From the NCBI GenBank assembly GCA_026398835.1, contig JAPLSD010000010.1:1-5681 (forward strand): a stretch of DNA of 5,681 nt, given 5' to 3'. The position numbers and the translations under genes are program-made. Source of the DNA: Pseudomonas sp. (GTDB taxonomy: Bacteria > Pseudomonadota > Gammaproteobacteria > Pseudomonadales > Pseudomonadaceae). The notes under the pieces were generated by a model that was given only the letters and a program-made list of their open reading frames with translations, had not been told where the DNA came from and did not search any database. Every line of letters begins with the position of its first letter. Position 1 is the first letter of the stretch. Shown in pieces: positions 1 through 5,681 of the stretch.

Positions 1-109
1 ATTTCAGCGACACCTCACGCTCGGCGCTTTTGCCACCGAACAGCACGGCGACGCGGCCGAAGTCTTTCGCCTCGATCGTCGAGAACAGGTTGGCGTAGGC
101 AGCAGTCAT
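1..109 (-). CDS. ddlB: D-alanine--D-alanine ligase, N-terminal fragment (runs off left edge)
   Basis: Only the first 36 codons are in the window. The enzyme is a cytoplasmic ATP-grasp ligase that joins two D-alanines to give the terminal dipeptide of the peptidoglycan stem. The visible protein starts [10 protein letters not shown] and carries the family's N-terminal signature [17 protein letters not shown] at about residues 20-36. Glu30 in SAEREVS aligns with Glu15 of E. coli DdlB, an active-site residue. The N-terminus is therefore about 15 residues longer than in E. coli, which I recall as normal for Pseudomonas. The ATG shares bases with the murC stop (ATGA, 4-base overlap), which points to translational coupling. 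The ATP-grasp domains lie outside the window, so integrity cannot be judged. Calling it ddlB rather than ddlA rests on its place directly after murC. Confidence 0.93.
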   Translation of the reverse strand, partial: MTAAYANLFSTIEAKDFGRVAVLFGGKSAEREVSLK

Positions 110-1566
110 TTCGATTTCCCCGGACCGGCAGCAGCAACGGCCCCCGCGAATAGCGGACTGTTCAACAGTTTTGGTGCGAGACCGCCAATGTCACCGGCGC
201 CCTGGCACAGCAGGATGTCACCGGCACGCAGCAGCGGCTTGACCAGCGGCGCGAGGTCGACACCGCGCTCGATGTAGATCGGGTCCAGCTGACCGCGCTG
301 ACGGATGCTGTTACACAGCTTGCGGCTGTCGGCACCCGGGATCGGCTCTTCACCGGCCGGATAGACTTCCATCAGCAGCAAGACGTTGGCGTCGGCCAGC
401 ACATTGACGAAATCGTCGTACAGGTCGCGAGTACGGCTGTAACGGTGCGGCTGGTAAACCATCACCAGACGCCGATCCGGCCAGCCACCGCGCACGGCTT
501 TGATCACGGCGGCGACTTCGGTCGGGTGGTGACCGTAGTCATCGACCAGCATCACGCTACCGCCATCGATTGGCAGTTCGCCGTAGACCTGGAAGCGTCG
601 ACCGACGCCCTGGAAGCCCGACAGGCCCTGAACGATGGCTTCATCGCTGATGCCCTCGTCAGTGGCGATGGCGATGGTTGCCAGCGAGTTCAGTACGTTG
701 TGGTTGCCCGGCATGTTCACCGAAACATCCAGCGGCTCGCGATCAGGGCGCAGCACGGTGAAGAACGTCAGCATGCCTTGCTGACGCACATTGATCGCGC
801 GCACATCAGCTGCTTCGCTGAAGCCATACGTCAAGGTCGGACGGGCGATCTGCGGCAAAATTTCGCGCACGACCGGATCGTCCAGGCAGACCACCGCCAA
901 ACCGTAGAACGGCAGGTTGTGCAGGAATTCGACGAAAGTTTTCTTCAGTTTGTTGAAGTCACCGTCGTAGGTCGCCATGTGGTCGGCGTCGATGTTGGTG
1001 ACGACCGCCACCAGCGGCTGCAAGTGCAGGAAGCTGGCATCGCTTTCGTCAGCTTCGGCGATCAGATAACGGCTGGTGCCCAGCTGCGCATTGGTGCCCG
1101 CTGCATTCAGTCGACCACCGATGACGAAGGTAGGGTCCAGGCCAGCGGCCGCGAACACCGAGGCGATCAGGCTGGTGGTGGTGGTTTTGCCGTGGGTACC
1201 GGCCACGGCGATCCCGTGGCGATAGCGCATCAGTTCGGCGAGCATTTCGGCACGCGGCACCACCGGAATCCGGCGTTCCAGTGCGGTGGCAACTTCCGGG
1301 TTGGAGGTGTTCACGGCACTGGAGACCACCAGCACATCGGCGCTCGAAGCGTTTTCGGCGCGGTGGCCGATAAAGATCTTTGCACCAAAGGACTCGAGAC
1401 GCTCGGTCACTGGCGATGCTTTCAGGTCGGAACCGGAGACTTCATAGCCCAGGTTCAACAACACTTCGGCAATCCCGCACATGCCCACACCGCCGATACC
1501 GACGAAGTGGATACGACGGATGCGGCGCATTTCCGGTTGCGGCATGGCTTTCTGATTCTCAACCAT
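106..1566 (-). CDS. murC: UDP-N-acetylmuramate--L-alanine ligase MurC
   Basis: MurC is the cytoplasmic ATP-dependent ligase that adds the first stem residue, L-Ala, to UDP-MurNAc. The protein is 486 residues. The N-terminal Rossmann-like UDP-binding domain has [10 protein letters not shown] at 20-29. The central ATPase domain has the P-loop GTHGKTTTT at 123-131, EADESD at 171-176 and NIDADH at 191-196. The adenine-contacting HN is at 289-290. The C-terminal domain has DDYGHHP at 342-348, QPHRYSRT at 372-379 and GAGDIGG at 456-462. All expected Mur ligase motifs are present. The frame stays open 14 codons upstream, but I chose the ATG at 1566 because GGAGGTG lies 4 bases before it and because [10 protein letters not shown] matches P. 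fluorescens MurC as I recall it. The start overlaps the end of murG by 8 bases and the stop overlaps the ddlB ATG. The last ten or so residues (Ala/Gly/Lys-rich) are a variable tail. Confidence 0.98.
   Translation of the reverse strand: MVENQKAMPQPEMRRIRRIHFVGIGGVGMCGIAEVLLNLGYEVSGSDLKASPVTERLESFGAKIFIGHRAENASSADVLVVSSAVNTSNPEVATALERRIPVVPRAEMLAELMRYRHGIAVAGTHGKTTTTSLIASVFAAAGLDPTFVIGGRLNAAGTNAQLGTSRYLIAEADESDASFLHLQPLVAVVTNIDADHMATYDGDFNKLKKTFVEFLHNLPFYGLAVVCLDDPVVREILPQIARPTLTYGFSEAADVRAINVRQQGMLTFFTVLRPDREPLDVSVNMPGNHNVLNSLATIAIATDEGISDEAIVQGLSGFQGVGRRFQVYGELPIDGGSVMLVDDYGHHPTEVAAVIKAVRGGWPDRRLVMVYQPHRYSRTRDLYDDFVNVLADANVLLLMEVYPAGEEPIPGADSRKLCNSIRQRGQLDPIYIERGVDLAPLVKPLLRAGDILLCQGAGDIGGLAPKLLNSPLFAGAVAAAGPGKSK
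115..121 (-). promoter_or_regulatory. Weak ribosome binding site of ddlB
   Basis: Reading on the minus strand, GGGGAAA precedes the ddlB ATG at 109 by five bases, and the G run alone by eight. It lies inside the last codons of murC. The match to the anti-Shine-Dalgarno is poor compared with the other genes here, so ddlB translation probably leans on coupling to murC termination through the ATGA overlap. That dependence is inferred. Confidence 0.45.
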
Positions 1567-2629
1567 GGGCCACCTCCAGGCAGATATCGACCACGTTACG
1601 AGTGGCATCGGGCTTGGCCAGGCGGCGAGCAGCGCTCGCCATGCTATTGAGTCGTTCCGGTTGCATCAAAACCTCTGTCAGGCGTGCAGCGAGATCCGCT
1701 GCGCCAGTCGTTCTTTGCGGCATCAGGAAGGCAGCGCCTTCACGGGCCAAATAATCGGCATTGCGGGTCTGGTGATCGTCAATCGCATGGGGCAAAGGCA
1801 CCAGCAACGAGGGCAGACCGGCGGCAGCCAGTTCACTGACGGTCAGCGCGCCTGCGCGACAAACCACCAGGTCGGCCCAGCCATAGGCTTGGGCCATGTC
1901 TTTGATGAAAGGCTGCACCTGCGCCTCGACGCCAGCAGCGCGATAGCGTTCGGCAGTCACTTCATCGTGATTTTTGCCGGCCTGATGAAACACTTCCGGA
2001 CGCAGCTCGACAGAGACGTGCGACAGGGCTTCAGGCAGCAATTTGTTCAACGGTTCTGCGCCCAGGCTTCCGCCGAGGATCAGCAAACGAGCTTTGCGTC
2101 CGGCCAGGGCCTGACGCGGTGTTTCGAGGAACAGCTCGGTACGCACCGGGTTACCGGTGGTCCGGCGGCTGTTCGATGCCCCAAAGGTATCCGGGAAAGC
2201 TTCGCAGACTCGGGCGGCCAACGGCACCAGCAGCCGATTGGCGGTACCGGCCACGGCGTTCTGTTCGTGAACGATCACCGGCACGCCGGCCAGTTTTGCC
2301 GCAACACCACCGGGACCGGTCACATAACCGCCAAACCCCAGGACGCAGACTGGCTGCAGCTGACGAATGATCTTGTGCGCCTGCCAGATGGCCTTGAGCA
2401 GCACGAACGGCGCCTTGAGCAGAGACAATTTGCTCTTGCCGCGCAGCCCGCTGACGTTGATCAAGTGCAGTGGCAGGCCGGCGCCAGGCACCAGCTCGTT
2501 CTCGATCCCGCGTGGCGTGCCCAGCCAATGCACGGTGTAGCCGCGCGCCTGGAACTCACGAGCACAGGCCAGCGCCGGGAATACGTGCCCGCCAGTGCCG
2601 CCGGCCATGATCAGCACATTAGCGCCCAT
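1559..2629 (-). CDS. murG: Lipid II synthase, GlcNAc transferase MurG
   Basis: MurG is a GT-B fold, peripheral membrane glycosyltransferase on the cytoplasmic face. It moves GlcNAc from UDP-GlcNAc onto lipid I to make lipid II. The protein is 356 residues, a normal family length. The N-terminal acceptor domain holds the glycine-rich loop [11 protein letters not shown] at 10-20, GFGGYVTGP at 98-106 and HEQN at 121-124. GNPVR at 159-163 leads into the donor-binding half, which has GGSLGA at 186-191, [11 protein letters not shown] at 257-267 and [10 protein letters not shown] at 278-287, the UDP-GlcNAc site region. The hydrophobic and basic patch near residues 68-90 ([19 protein letters not shown]) fits the membrane-association surface described for E. 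coli MurG. The frame extends 35 codons further upstream into ftsW, but those residues look nothing like MurG. The ATG at 2629 has GAGGAG 7 bases away and begins the conserved [11 protein letters not shown]. It overlaps the ftsW end by 11 bases. Confidence 0.98.
   Translation of the reverse strand: MGANVLIMAGGTGGHVFPALACAREFQARGYTVHWLGTPRGIENELVPGAGLPLHLINVSGLRGKSKLSLLKAPFVLLKAIWQAHKIIRQLQPVCVLGFGGYVTGPGGVAAKLAGVPVIVHEQNAVAGTANRLLVPLAARVCEAFPDTFGASNSRRTTGNPVRTELFLETPRQALAGRKARLLILGGSLGAEPLNKLLPEALSHVSVELRPEVFHQAGKNHDEVTAERYRAAGVEAQVQPFIKDMAQAYGWADLVVCRAGALTVSELAAAGLPSLLVPLPHAIDDHQTRNADYLAREGAAFLMPQRTTGAADLAARLTEVLMQPERLNSMASAARRLAKPDATRNVVDICLEVAHG
1571..1577 (-). promoter_or_regulatory. Strong ribosome binding site of murC
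   Basis: GGAGGTG on the minus strand, with its GGAGG core six bases before the ATG at 1566, is a near-perfect Shine-Dalgarno sequence. It sits inside the last codons of murG and decides the murC start: in-frame candidates upstream at 1608 and downstream at codons 8 and 13 are less well placed. Confidence 0.8.
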
Positions 2630-3836
2630 GAGTCGGCTCCTCGGCGAAGTCACTCTCGTTGAACTCCGTCTCTTCACTGCCCAGGTGGGTTCGACTCTCC
2701 CACTCGATGCGCAGCAACAAGCCGAGACACGCACCGCAGATCACCAACGAACTGCCGCCATAACTGAGGAACGGCAGGGTCAGGCCTTTGGTCGGCAGCA
2801 GGCCGACGTTCACCCCGATGTTGATCAGGAACTGACCGATCCACAGGAACGACAGACCGTAGGCGACGTAGGCAGCGAAGAATTGCTTGGCCTTCTCGGC
2901 CCAATAGCCGATGTACATGCCACGAATACAAACAAAGACGAACAGCGCTACCGTGCACAACGAACCCACGGCACCCAGTTCTTCGGCCAGGACCGAGAAC
3001 ACGAAGTCGGTGTGGGCTTCCGGCAGGTAGAACTGTTTCTGCACGCTGTTACCCAGGCCAACGCCCAGCCATTCGCCGCGACCAAAAGCGATCAATGCTT
3101 GAGACAACTGGTAGCCGGCGCCGAACTGGTCGGCCCACGGATCGGCAAAGTTGGTCAGGCGCGCCATTCGATACGGCTGCACTTGAATCAACAACACCAC
3201 CGCCGCGACCGCCAGGACAACCATCAAGGAAAAACGGAACAGCCCGACCCCGCCGAGAAACAGCATCGCCGCCGCGGCGCCCATCATTACAACGGTGGCA
3301 CCGAAGTCCGGTTCCATCAGCAACAGGCCGGCCATTGGCAGCAGAACGATGAATGGCTTGAAGAAGCCCATCCAGCTTTCACGCACTTCTTTCTGGCGAC
3401 GCACCAGATAACCGGCGAGGTAGATCACCACGAATACCTTGGCGATCTCGGAAGGCTGAACGTTGAAGAAACTGAAGCCGATCCAGCGCATCGAACCGTT
3501 CACTTCACGGCCAATCCCCGGGACGATCACCATCACCAGCAAACCGAACGCACCAAGCAGCATCAGCCAGCCCAGGCGTTGCCAGGTGGCGATCGGAATC
3601 ATCATGGTGATGACGCAGGCACCAAGGCCCAGCACGATGTAGATAAGGTGGCGAATCATGTAGTACAGGGCACTGCCCGACTGCACCGCCGCCACTTCGG
3701 TCGATGCCGAGGCGATCATGACCAGCCCGAGGCCGATCAATGCCAGGCAACCGGCAAGCATCGGAAAATCGAGATCGATACCGCGACCGGTGATGAGCGG
3801 CGATGGGTATGGCTTGATGATATTTTCGAAACTCAT
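2619..3836 (-). CDS. ftsW: Septal peptidoglycan glycosyltransferase FtsW (SEDS family)
   Basis: FtsW is the SEDS-family integral membrane glycan polymerase of the divisome, working with class B PBP FtsI on lipid II at the septum. The protein is 405 residues with about ten hydrophobic segments, starting near residues 24-44 and ending near 352-376. Family signatures are visible: GREVNGSMRWIG at 109-120, QPSEIAK at 127-133, EPDFGAT at 175-181, and LPEAHTDFVF at 271-280, whose Asp277 aligns with the catalytic Asp of SEDS enzymes. LLPTKGLTLPFLSYGGSS at 346-363 is the conserved late loop and helix. The cytoplasmic ends are an N-terminus of about 20 residues and an acidic tail after 380. The ATG at 3836 overlaps the murD stop as ATGA and is preceded by GGAGGG. 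Placement between murD and murG, and the sequence, favour FtsW over its paralogue RodA. Confidence 0.97.
   Translation of the reverse strand: MSFENIIKPYPSPLITGRGIDLDFPMLAGCLALIGLGLVMIASASTEVAAVQSGSALYYMIRHLIYIVLGLGACVITMMIPIATWQRLGWLMLLGAFGLLVMVIVPGIGREVNGSMRWIGFSFFNVQPSEIAKVFVVIYLAGYLVRRQKEVRESWMGFFKPFIVLLPMAGLLLMEPDFGATVVMMGAAAAMLFLGGVGLFRFSLMVVLAVAAVVLLIQVQPYRMARLTNFADPWADQFGAGYQLSQALIAFGRGEWLGVGLGNSVQKQFYLPEAHTDFVFSVLAEELGAVGSLCTVALFVFVCIRGMYIGYWAEKAKQFFAAYVAYGLSFLWIGQFLINIGVNVGLLPTKGLTLPFLSYGGSSLVICGACLGLLLRIEWESRTHLGSEETEFNESDFAEEPTHGR
2637..2642 (-). promoter_or_regulatory. Ribosome binding site of murG
   Basis: GAGGAG on the minus strand lies seven bases before the ATG at 2629, within the codons for the acidic end of FtsW (Ala-Glu-Glu-Pro). 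It supports the 356-residue MurG over the 35-codon longer open frame. Confidence 0.75.
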
Positions 3837-5179
3837 GCCAAGCCCTCCACGGCCTGGGCGAACAACTGCCCACGCTCTTCGTAGTTCTTGAACATGTCGA
3901 AACTGGCGCAGGCCGGCGATAGCAGCACAGCGTCGCCCGCCTCGGCGACTGCCCGGCTGCGTTCGACGGCTTCGATCAGCGAATTGACGCGGATCAGCGG
4001 CACCGCGTCGCCGATCGTTTGGGCAATCAACTCCGCGTCACGGCCCATCAGCACCACCGCACGGCAGTTGGCCGCGACCGGACCGCGCAGGTCCTTGAAG
4101 TCCGCACCCTTGCCGTCGCCACCGGCGATCAGTACCAACTTGCCGGCAATGTCTGCACCCAGGCCTTCAATGGCGGCCAGTGCAGCGCCAACGTTGGTGG
4201 CTTTGGAATCGTTGTAGTAGCTCACGCCATTCAGGTCGCGAACCCATTGGCAGCGATGCTCGAGGCCGGCAAAGGTGCGCAGGCTCGACAGCATGGCGTC
4301 GAACGGCAGACCAACGGCATGACCCAGGGCCAGCGCCGCCAGGGCATTGGACTGATTGTGGGCACCACGAATTTTCAGCTCGCGAACCGGCATCAGGTTC
4401 TGGAATTCGAAGGCCAGGTATTTCTCGCCGTTCTCTTCACGCAGACCGAAAGCTTTGAAGTCAGGTTTGCTCAAACCGAAGGTCCAGCACGGCAGCCCCT
4501 CGCCCATCAACGGACGGGTCAGCGCGTCCTGGCGATTTACCACCACCTGCCGGGCGCCGCGGAAGATCCGGTGCTTGGCCAGGTGATACGCCGGCAGACC
4601 GCTATATCGGTCCATGTGGTCTTCGCTGATGTTCAATACGGTGGCGACTTCCGCACCGAGGTGGTCGGTGGTTTCCAGTTGAAAACTCGACAGCTCCATC
4701 ACGTACAGCTCGACGTCGTCACTGAGCAGATCCAGCGCTGGCGTGCCGAGGTTGCCGCCGACAGCCACACGCTTGCCGGCAGCTGCAGCCATTTCGCCGA
4801 CCAGCGTGGTGACGGTGCTTTTCGCGTTGGAACCGCTGATGGCGACAATCGGCGCCTTCGCGTTACGCGCGAACAGCTCGATATCACCGGAAAGCTTCAC
4901 GCCACGGGCCGCTGCGGCTTGCAGTGCCGGTGTCGCCAGCGCCAGGCCCGGGCTCACATAGAGCTCGTCGGCACGGCACAGGAACTCGACATCCAGCTCG
5001 CCACAACGCACTTCCACGTGCGGATAGTCACGGCGTAGCGTGGCCAGCTCCGGTGGATTTTCCCGCGTATCGGCCACAGCAAACGACACGCCCCGATTCG
5101 CCAGGAAGCGAACCAGGGACATGCCGCTCTTGCCGAGGCCGACAACGATGCGGAAGTGGTCAGAAGCGATCAGAGACAC
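3833..5179 (-). CDS. murD: UDP-N-acetylmuramoyl-L-alanine--D-glutamate ligase MurD
   Basis: MurD is the cytoplasmic ATP-dependent ligase that adds D-Glu to UDP-MurNAc-L-Ala. The protein is 448 residues, the length I recall for Pseudomonas MurD. The N-terminal domain has VGLGKSGMS at 13-21. The ATPase domain has the P-loop GSNAKSTVTT at 116-125, ELSSFQL at 162-168 and NISEDHMDRY at 183-192. Lys202 in LAKHRIF aligns with the carbamylated Lys198 of E. coli MurD. HN is at 274-275, followed by EHRCQ at 307-311. The C-terminal domain has NDSKATN at 323-329, GGDGKGADF at 353-361 and SPACASFDMFKN at 421-432. The P-loop has Ala where most Mur ligases have Gly. The start codon is GTG at 5179, six bases after the mraY stop; the next in-frame Met (residue 20) would remove the first nucleotide-binding loop, so GTG is favoured. 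The stop overlaps the ftsW ATG. Confidence 0.98.
   Translation of the reverse strand: MSLIASDHFRIVVGLGKSGMSLVRFLANRGVSFAVADTRENPPELATLRRDYPHVEVRCGELDVEFLCRADELYVSPGLALATPALQAAAARGVKLSGDIELFARNAKAPIVAISGSNAKSTVTTLVGEMAAAAGKRVAVGGNLGTPALDLLSDDVELYVMELSSFQLETTDHLGAEVATVLNISEDHMDRYSGLPAYHLAKHRIFRGARQVVVNRQDALTRPLMGEGLPCWTFGLSKPDFKAFGLREENGEKYLAFEFQNLMPVRELKIRGAHNQSNALAALALGHAVGLPFDAMLSSLRTFAGLEHRCQWVRDLNGVSYYNDSKATNVGAALAAIEGLGADIAGKLVLIAGGDGKGADFKDLRGPVAANCRAVVLMGRDAELIAQTIGDAVPLIRVNSLIEAVERSRAVAEAGDAVLLSPACASFDMFKNYEERGQLFAQAVEGLA
3843..3848 (-). promoter_or_regulatory. Ribosome binding site of ftsW
   Basis: GGAGGG on the minus strand lies six bases before the ftsW ATG at 3836 and inside the final codons of murD (Val-Glu-Gly-Leu-Ala). 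Together with the ATGA stop/start overlap it fixes the ftsW start. Confidence 0.75.
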
Positions 5180-5185
5180 TTGTTT

Positions 5186-5192
5186 CTACCTC
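5186..5192 (-). promoter_or_regulatory. Ribosome binding site of murD, overlapping the mraY stop codon
   Basis: GAGGTAG on the minus strand contains both a Shine-Dalgarno core (GAGGT, eight bases before the GTG start at 5179) and the TAG stop of mraY. A ribosome ending mraY would therefore occupy the murD initiation site, which suggests coupled reinitiation. It also supports the GTG as the genuine murD start. Confidence 0.7.
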
Positions 5193-5681
5193 AGCTTCAG
5201 GGTGGCAAGGCCGACCAGGACCAGAATCACGGTAATGATCCAGAAACGGACAATCACGCGCGGCTCGGGCCAGCCCTTGAGTTCAAAGTGGTGGTGAATC
5301 GGTGCCATGCGGAACACACGGCGACCGGTCAGCTTAAAAGAGGCAACCTGAATGACGACTGACAGGGTTTCCATCACGAACACACCGCCCATGATGAACA
5401 GGACGATTTCCTGACGGACGATGACCGCAATGGTGCCCAGCGCCGCGCCCAACGCCAGTGCGCCGACGTCGCCCATGAAGACTTGTGCCGGGTAGGTGTT
5501 GAACCAGAGAAAGCCCAGGCCGGCACCGATCAATGCGCCGCAGAACACAATCAGCTCACCCGCGCCCGGTACATAAGGGATCAGCAGGTATTCGGCGAAC
5601 TTCACGTTACCCGACAGGTAGCAGAAGATCCCCAGTGCGCCGCCGACCATGACGGTCGGCATGATCGCCAGGCCATCGAGG
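5186..5681 (-). CDS. mraY: Phospho-MurNAc-pentapeptide transferase MraY, C-terminal part (5' end beyond right edge)
   Basis: MraY is the polytopic inner-membrane enzyme that transfers phospho-MurNAc-pentapeptide from UDP to undecaprenyl phosphate, giving lipid I. The window holds its last 164 complete codons. The frame is open to the right edge, beginning with [10 protein letters not shown], the end of the family's NLTDGLDGLA motif. Other signatures are [11 protein letters not shown], whose Asp (codon 5470-5468) would be residue 267 of a 360-residue protein and so match the essential Asp267 of E. coli, and [20 protein letters not shown] near 5302-5243 with its histidine cluster. Several hydrophobic helices follow one another and the protein ends in GLATLKLR, close to the E. 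coli end. The internal ATG at 5662 is not the start, because conserved codons continue upstream of it. The stop TAG lies inside the murD ribosome-binding region. About 45% of a usual-length protein is visible and intact. Confidence 0.97.
   Translation of the reverse strand, partial: LDGLAIMPTVMVGGALGIFCYLSGNVKFAEYLLIPYVPGAGELIVFCGALIGAGLGFLWFNTYPAQVFMGDVGALALGAALGTIAVIVRQEIVLFIMGGVFVMETLSVVIQVASFKLTGRRVFRMAPIHHHFELKGWPEPRVIVRFWIITVILVLVGLATLKLR

Noticed and set aside
445..1650. A 401-codon open frame on the plus strand opposite murC.
   Set aside because: It lies wholly antisense to a well-supported gene. Its translation is rich in His, Gln, Asp and Arg and shows no domain, the pattern expected when GC-rich codons are read on the complement.
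1565..2662. A 365-codon open frame on the plus strand opposite murG.
   Set aside because: It is an antisense shadow of murG; its limits nearly follow the gene, it has no recognisable motif, and its composition is typical of complement reading.
2630..2734. A longer MurG starting at 2734.
   Set aside because: The extra 35 residues (MRVSACCCAS...) are a frame-shifted reading of the ftsW end and resemble no MurG N-terminus; the ATG at 2629 has a good binding site and starts the conserved region.
2595..3884. A 429-codon open frame on the plus strand opposite ftsW, extremely rich in His, Gln, Asp and Thr.
   Set aside because: The complement of a membrane-protein gene full of Leu, Val and Ile codons gives Gln, Asp, His and Asn codons. 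The odd composition is a by-product of FtsW hydrophobicity, not a low-complexity protein.
4019..5038. A 339-codon open frame on the plus strand opposite murD.
   Set aside because: It is fully contained within murD on the other strand, without a motif, and is explained by GC-rich codon bias.
5186..5662. The ATG at 5662 as the start of a short 158-residue membrane protein.
   Set aside because: Upstream codons remain in frame and spell the conserved LDGLAI of MraY up to the window edge, so this is an internal Met of a longer gene.
1..5681. Search for terminators, inserted elements, tRNA genes, direct repeats or a hidden novel system between or inside the genes.
   Set aside because: The genes are contiguous and intact with no gap over 6 bases, I saw no hairpin plus T-run at any junction, and no block of differing composition stood out by eye. 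A folding or repeat program was not available.

Overview
The window is a slice of the bacterial division and cell wall (dcw) cluster from a Pseudomonas, most likely of the P. fluorescens group. The genus call rests on gene order and protein sequence: MurC, MurG, FtsW, MurD and the MraY tail all read like Pseudomonas orthologues as I remember them, and the 486-residue MurC beginning [15 protein letters not shown] resembles the P. fluorescens form more than the shorter P. aeruginosa one. The DNA is visibly GC-rich throughout. The species assignment is from memory, not from a search.

Every gene lies on the minus strand, so transcription runs from high to low coordinates: mraY (3' part only, 5681-5186), murD (5179-3833), ftsW (3836-2619), murG (2629-1559), murC (1566-106) and ddlB (first 36 codons, 109-1). 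This is the classical dcw order; murE and murF would be expected beyond the right edge, and ftsQ, ftsA and ftsZ beyond the left edge. Packing is extreme. There is a 6-base gap between mraY and murD, and every later junction overlaps (4, 11, 8 and 4 bases). No intergenic region is large enough for a promoter or terminator, so this looks like the interior of one polycistronic, translationally coupled operon.

The genes work in one pathway. MurC adds L-Ala to UDP-MurNAc and MurD adds D-Glu. DdlB makes the D-Ala-D-Ala that is added later. MraY transfers phospho-MurNAc-pentapeptide to undecaprenyl phosphate to form lipid I, MurG adds GlcNAc to form lipid II, and FtsW polymerises lipid II into septal glycan together with its partner class B PBP.

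I found no RNA gene, mobile element, repeat array, CRISPR or foreign insertion. All five partial or complete reading frames I could examine are intact and carry their family motifs. The points worth a second look are small: an Ala in the MurD P-loop, a GTG start of murD whose Shine-Dalgarno overlaps the mraY stop, the chain of overlaps, and the acidic tail of FtsW. I see no sign of an undescribed system here.
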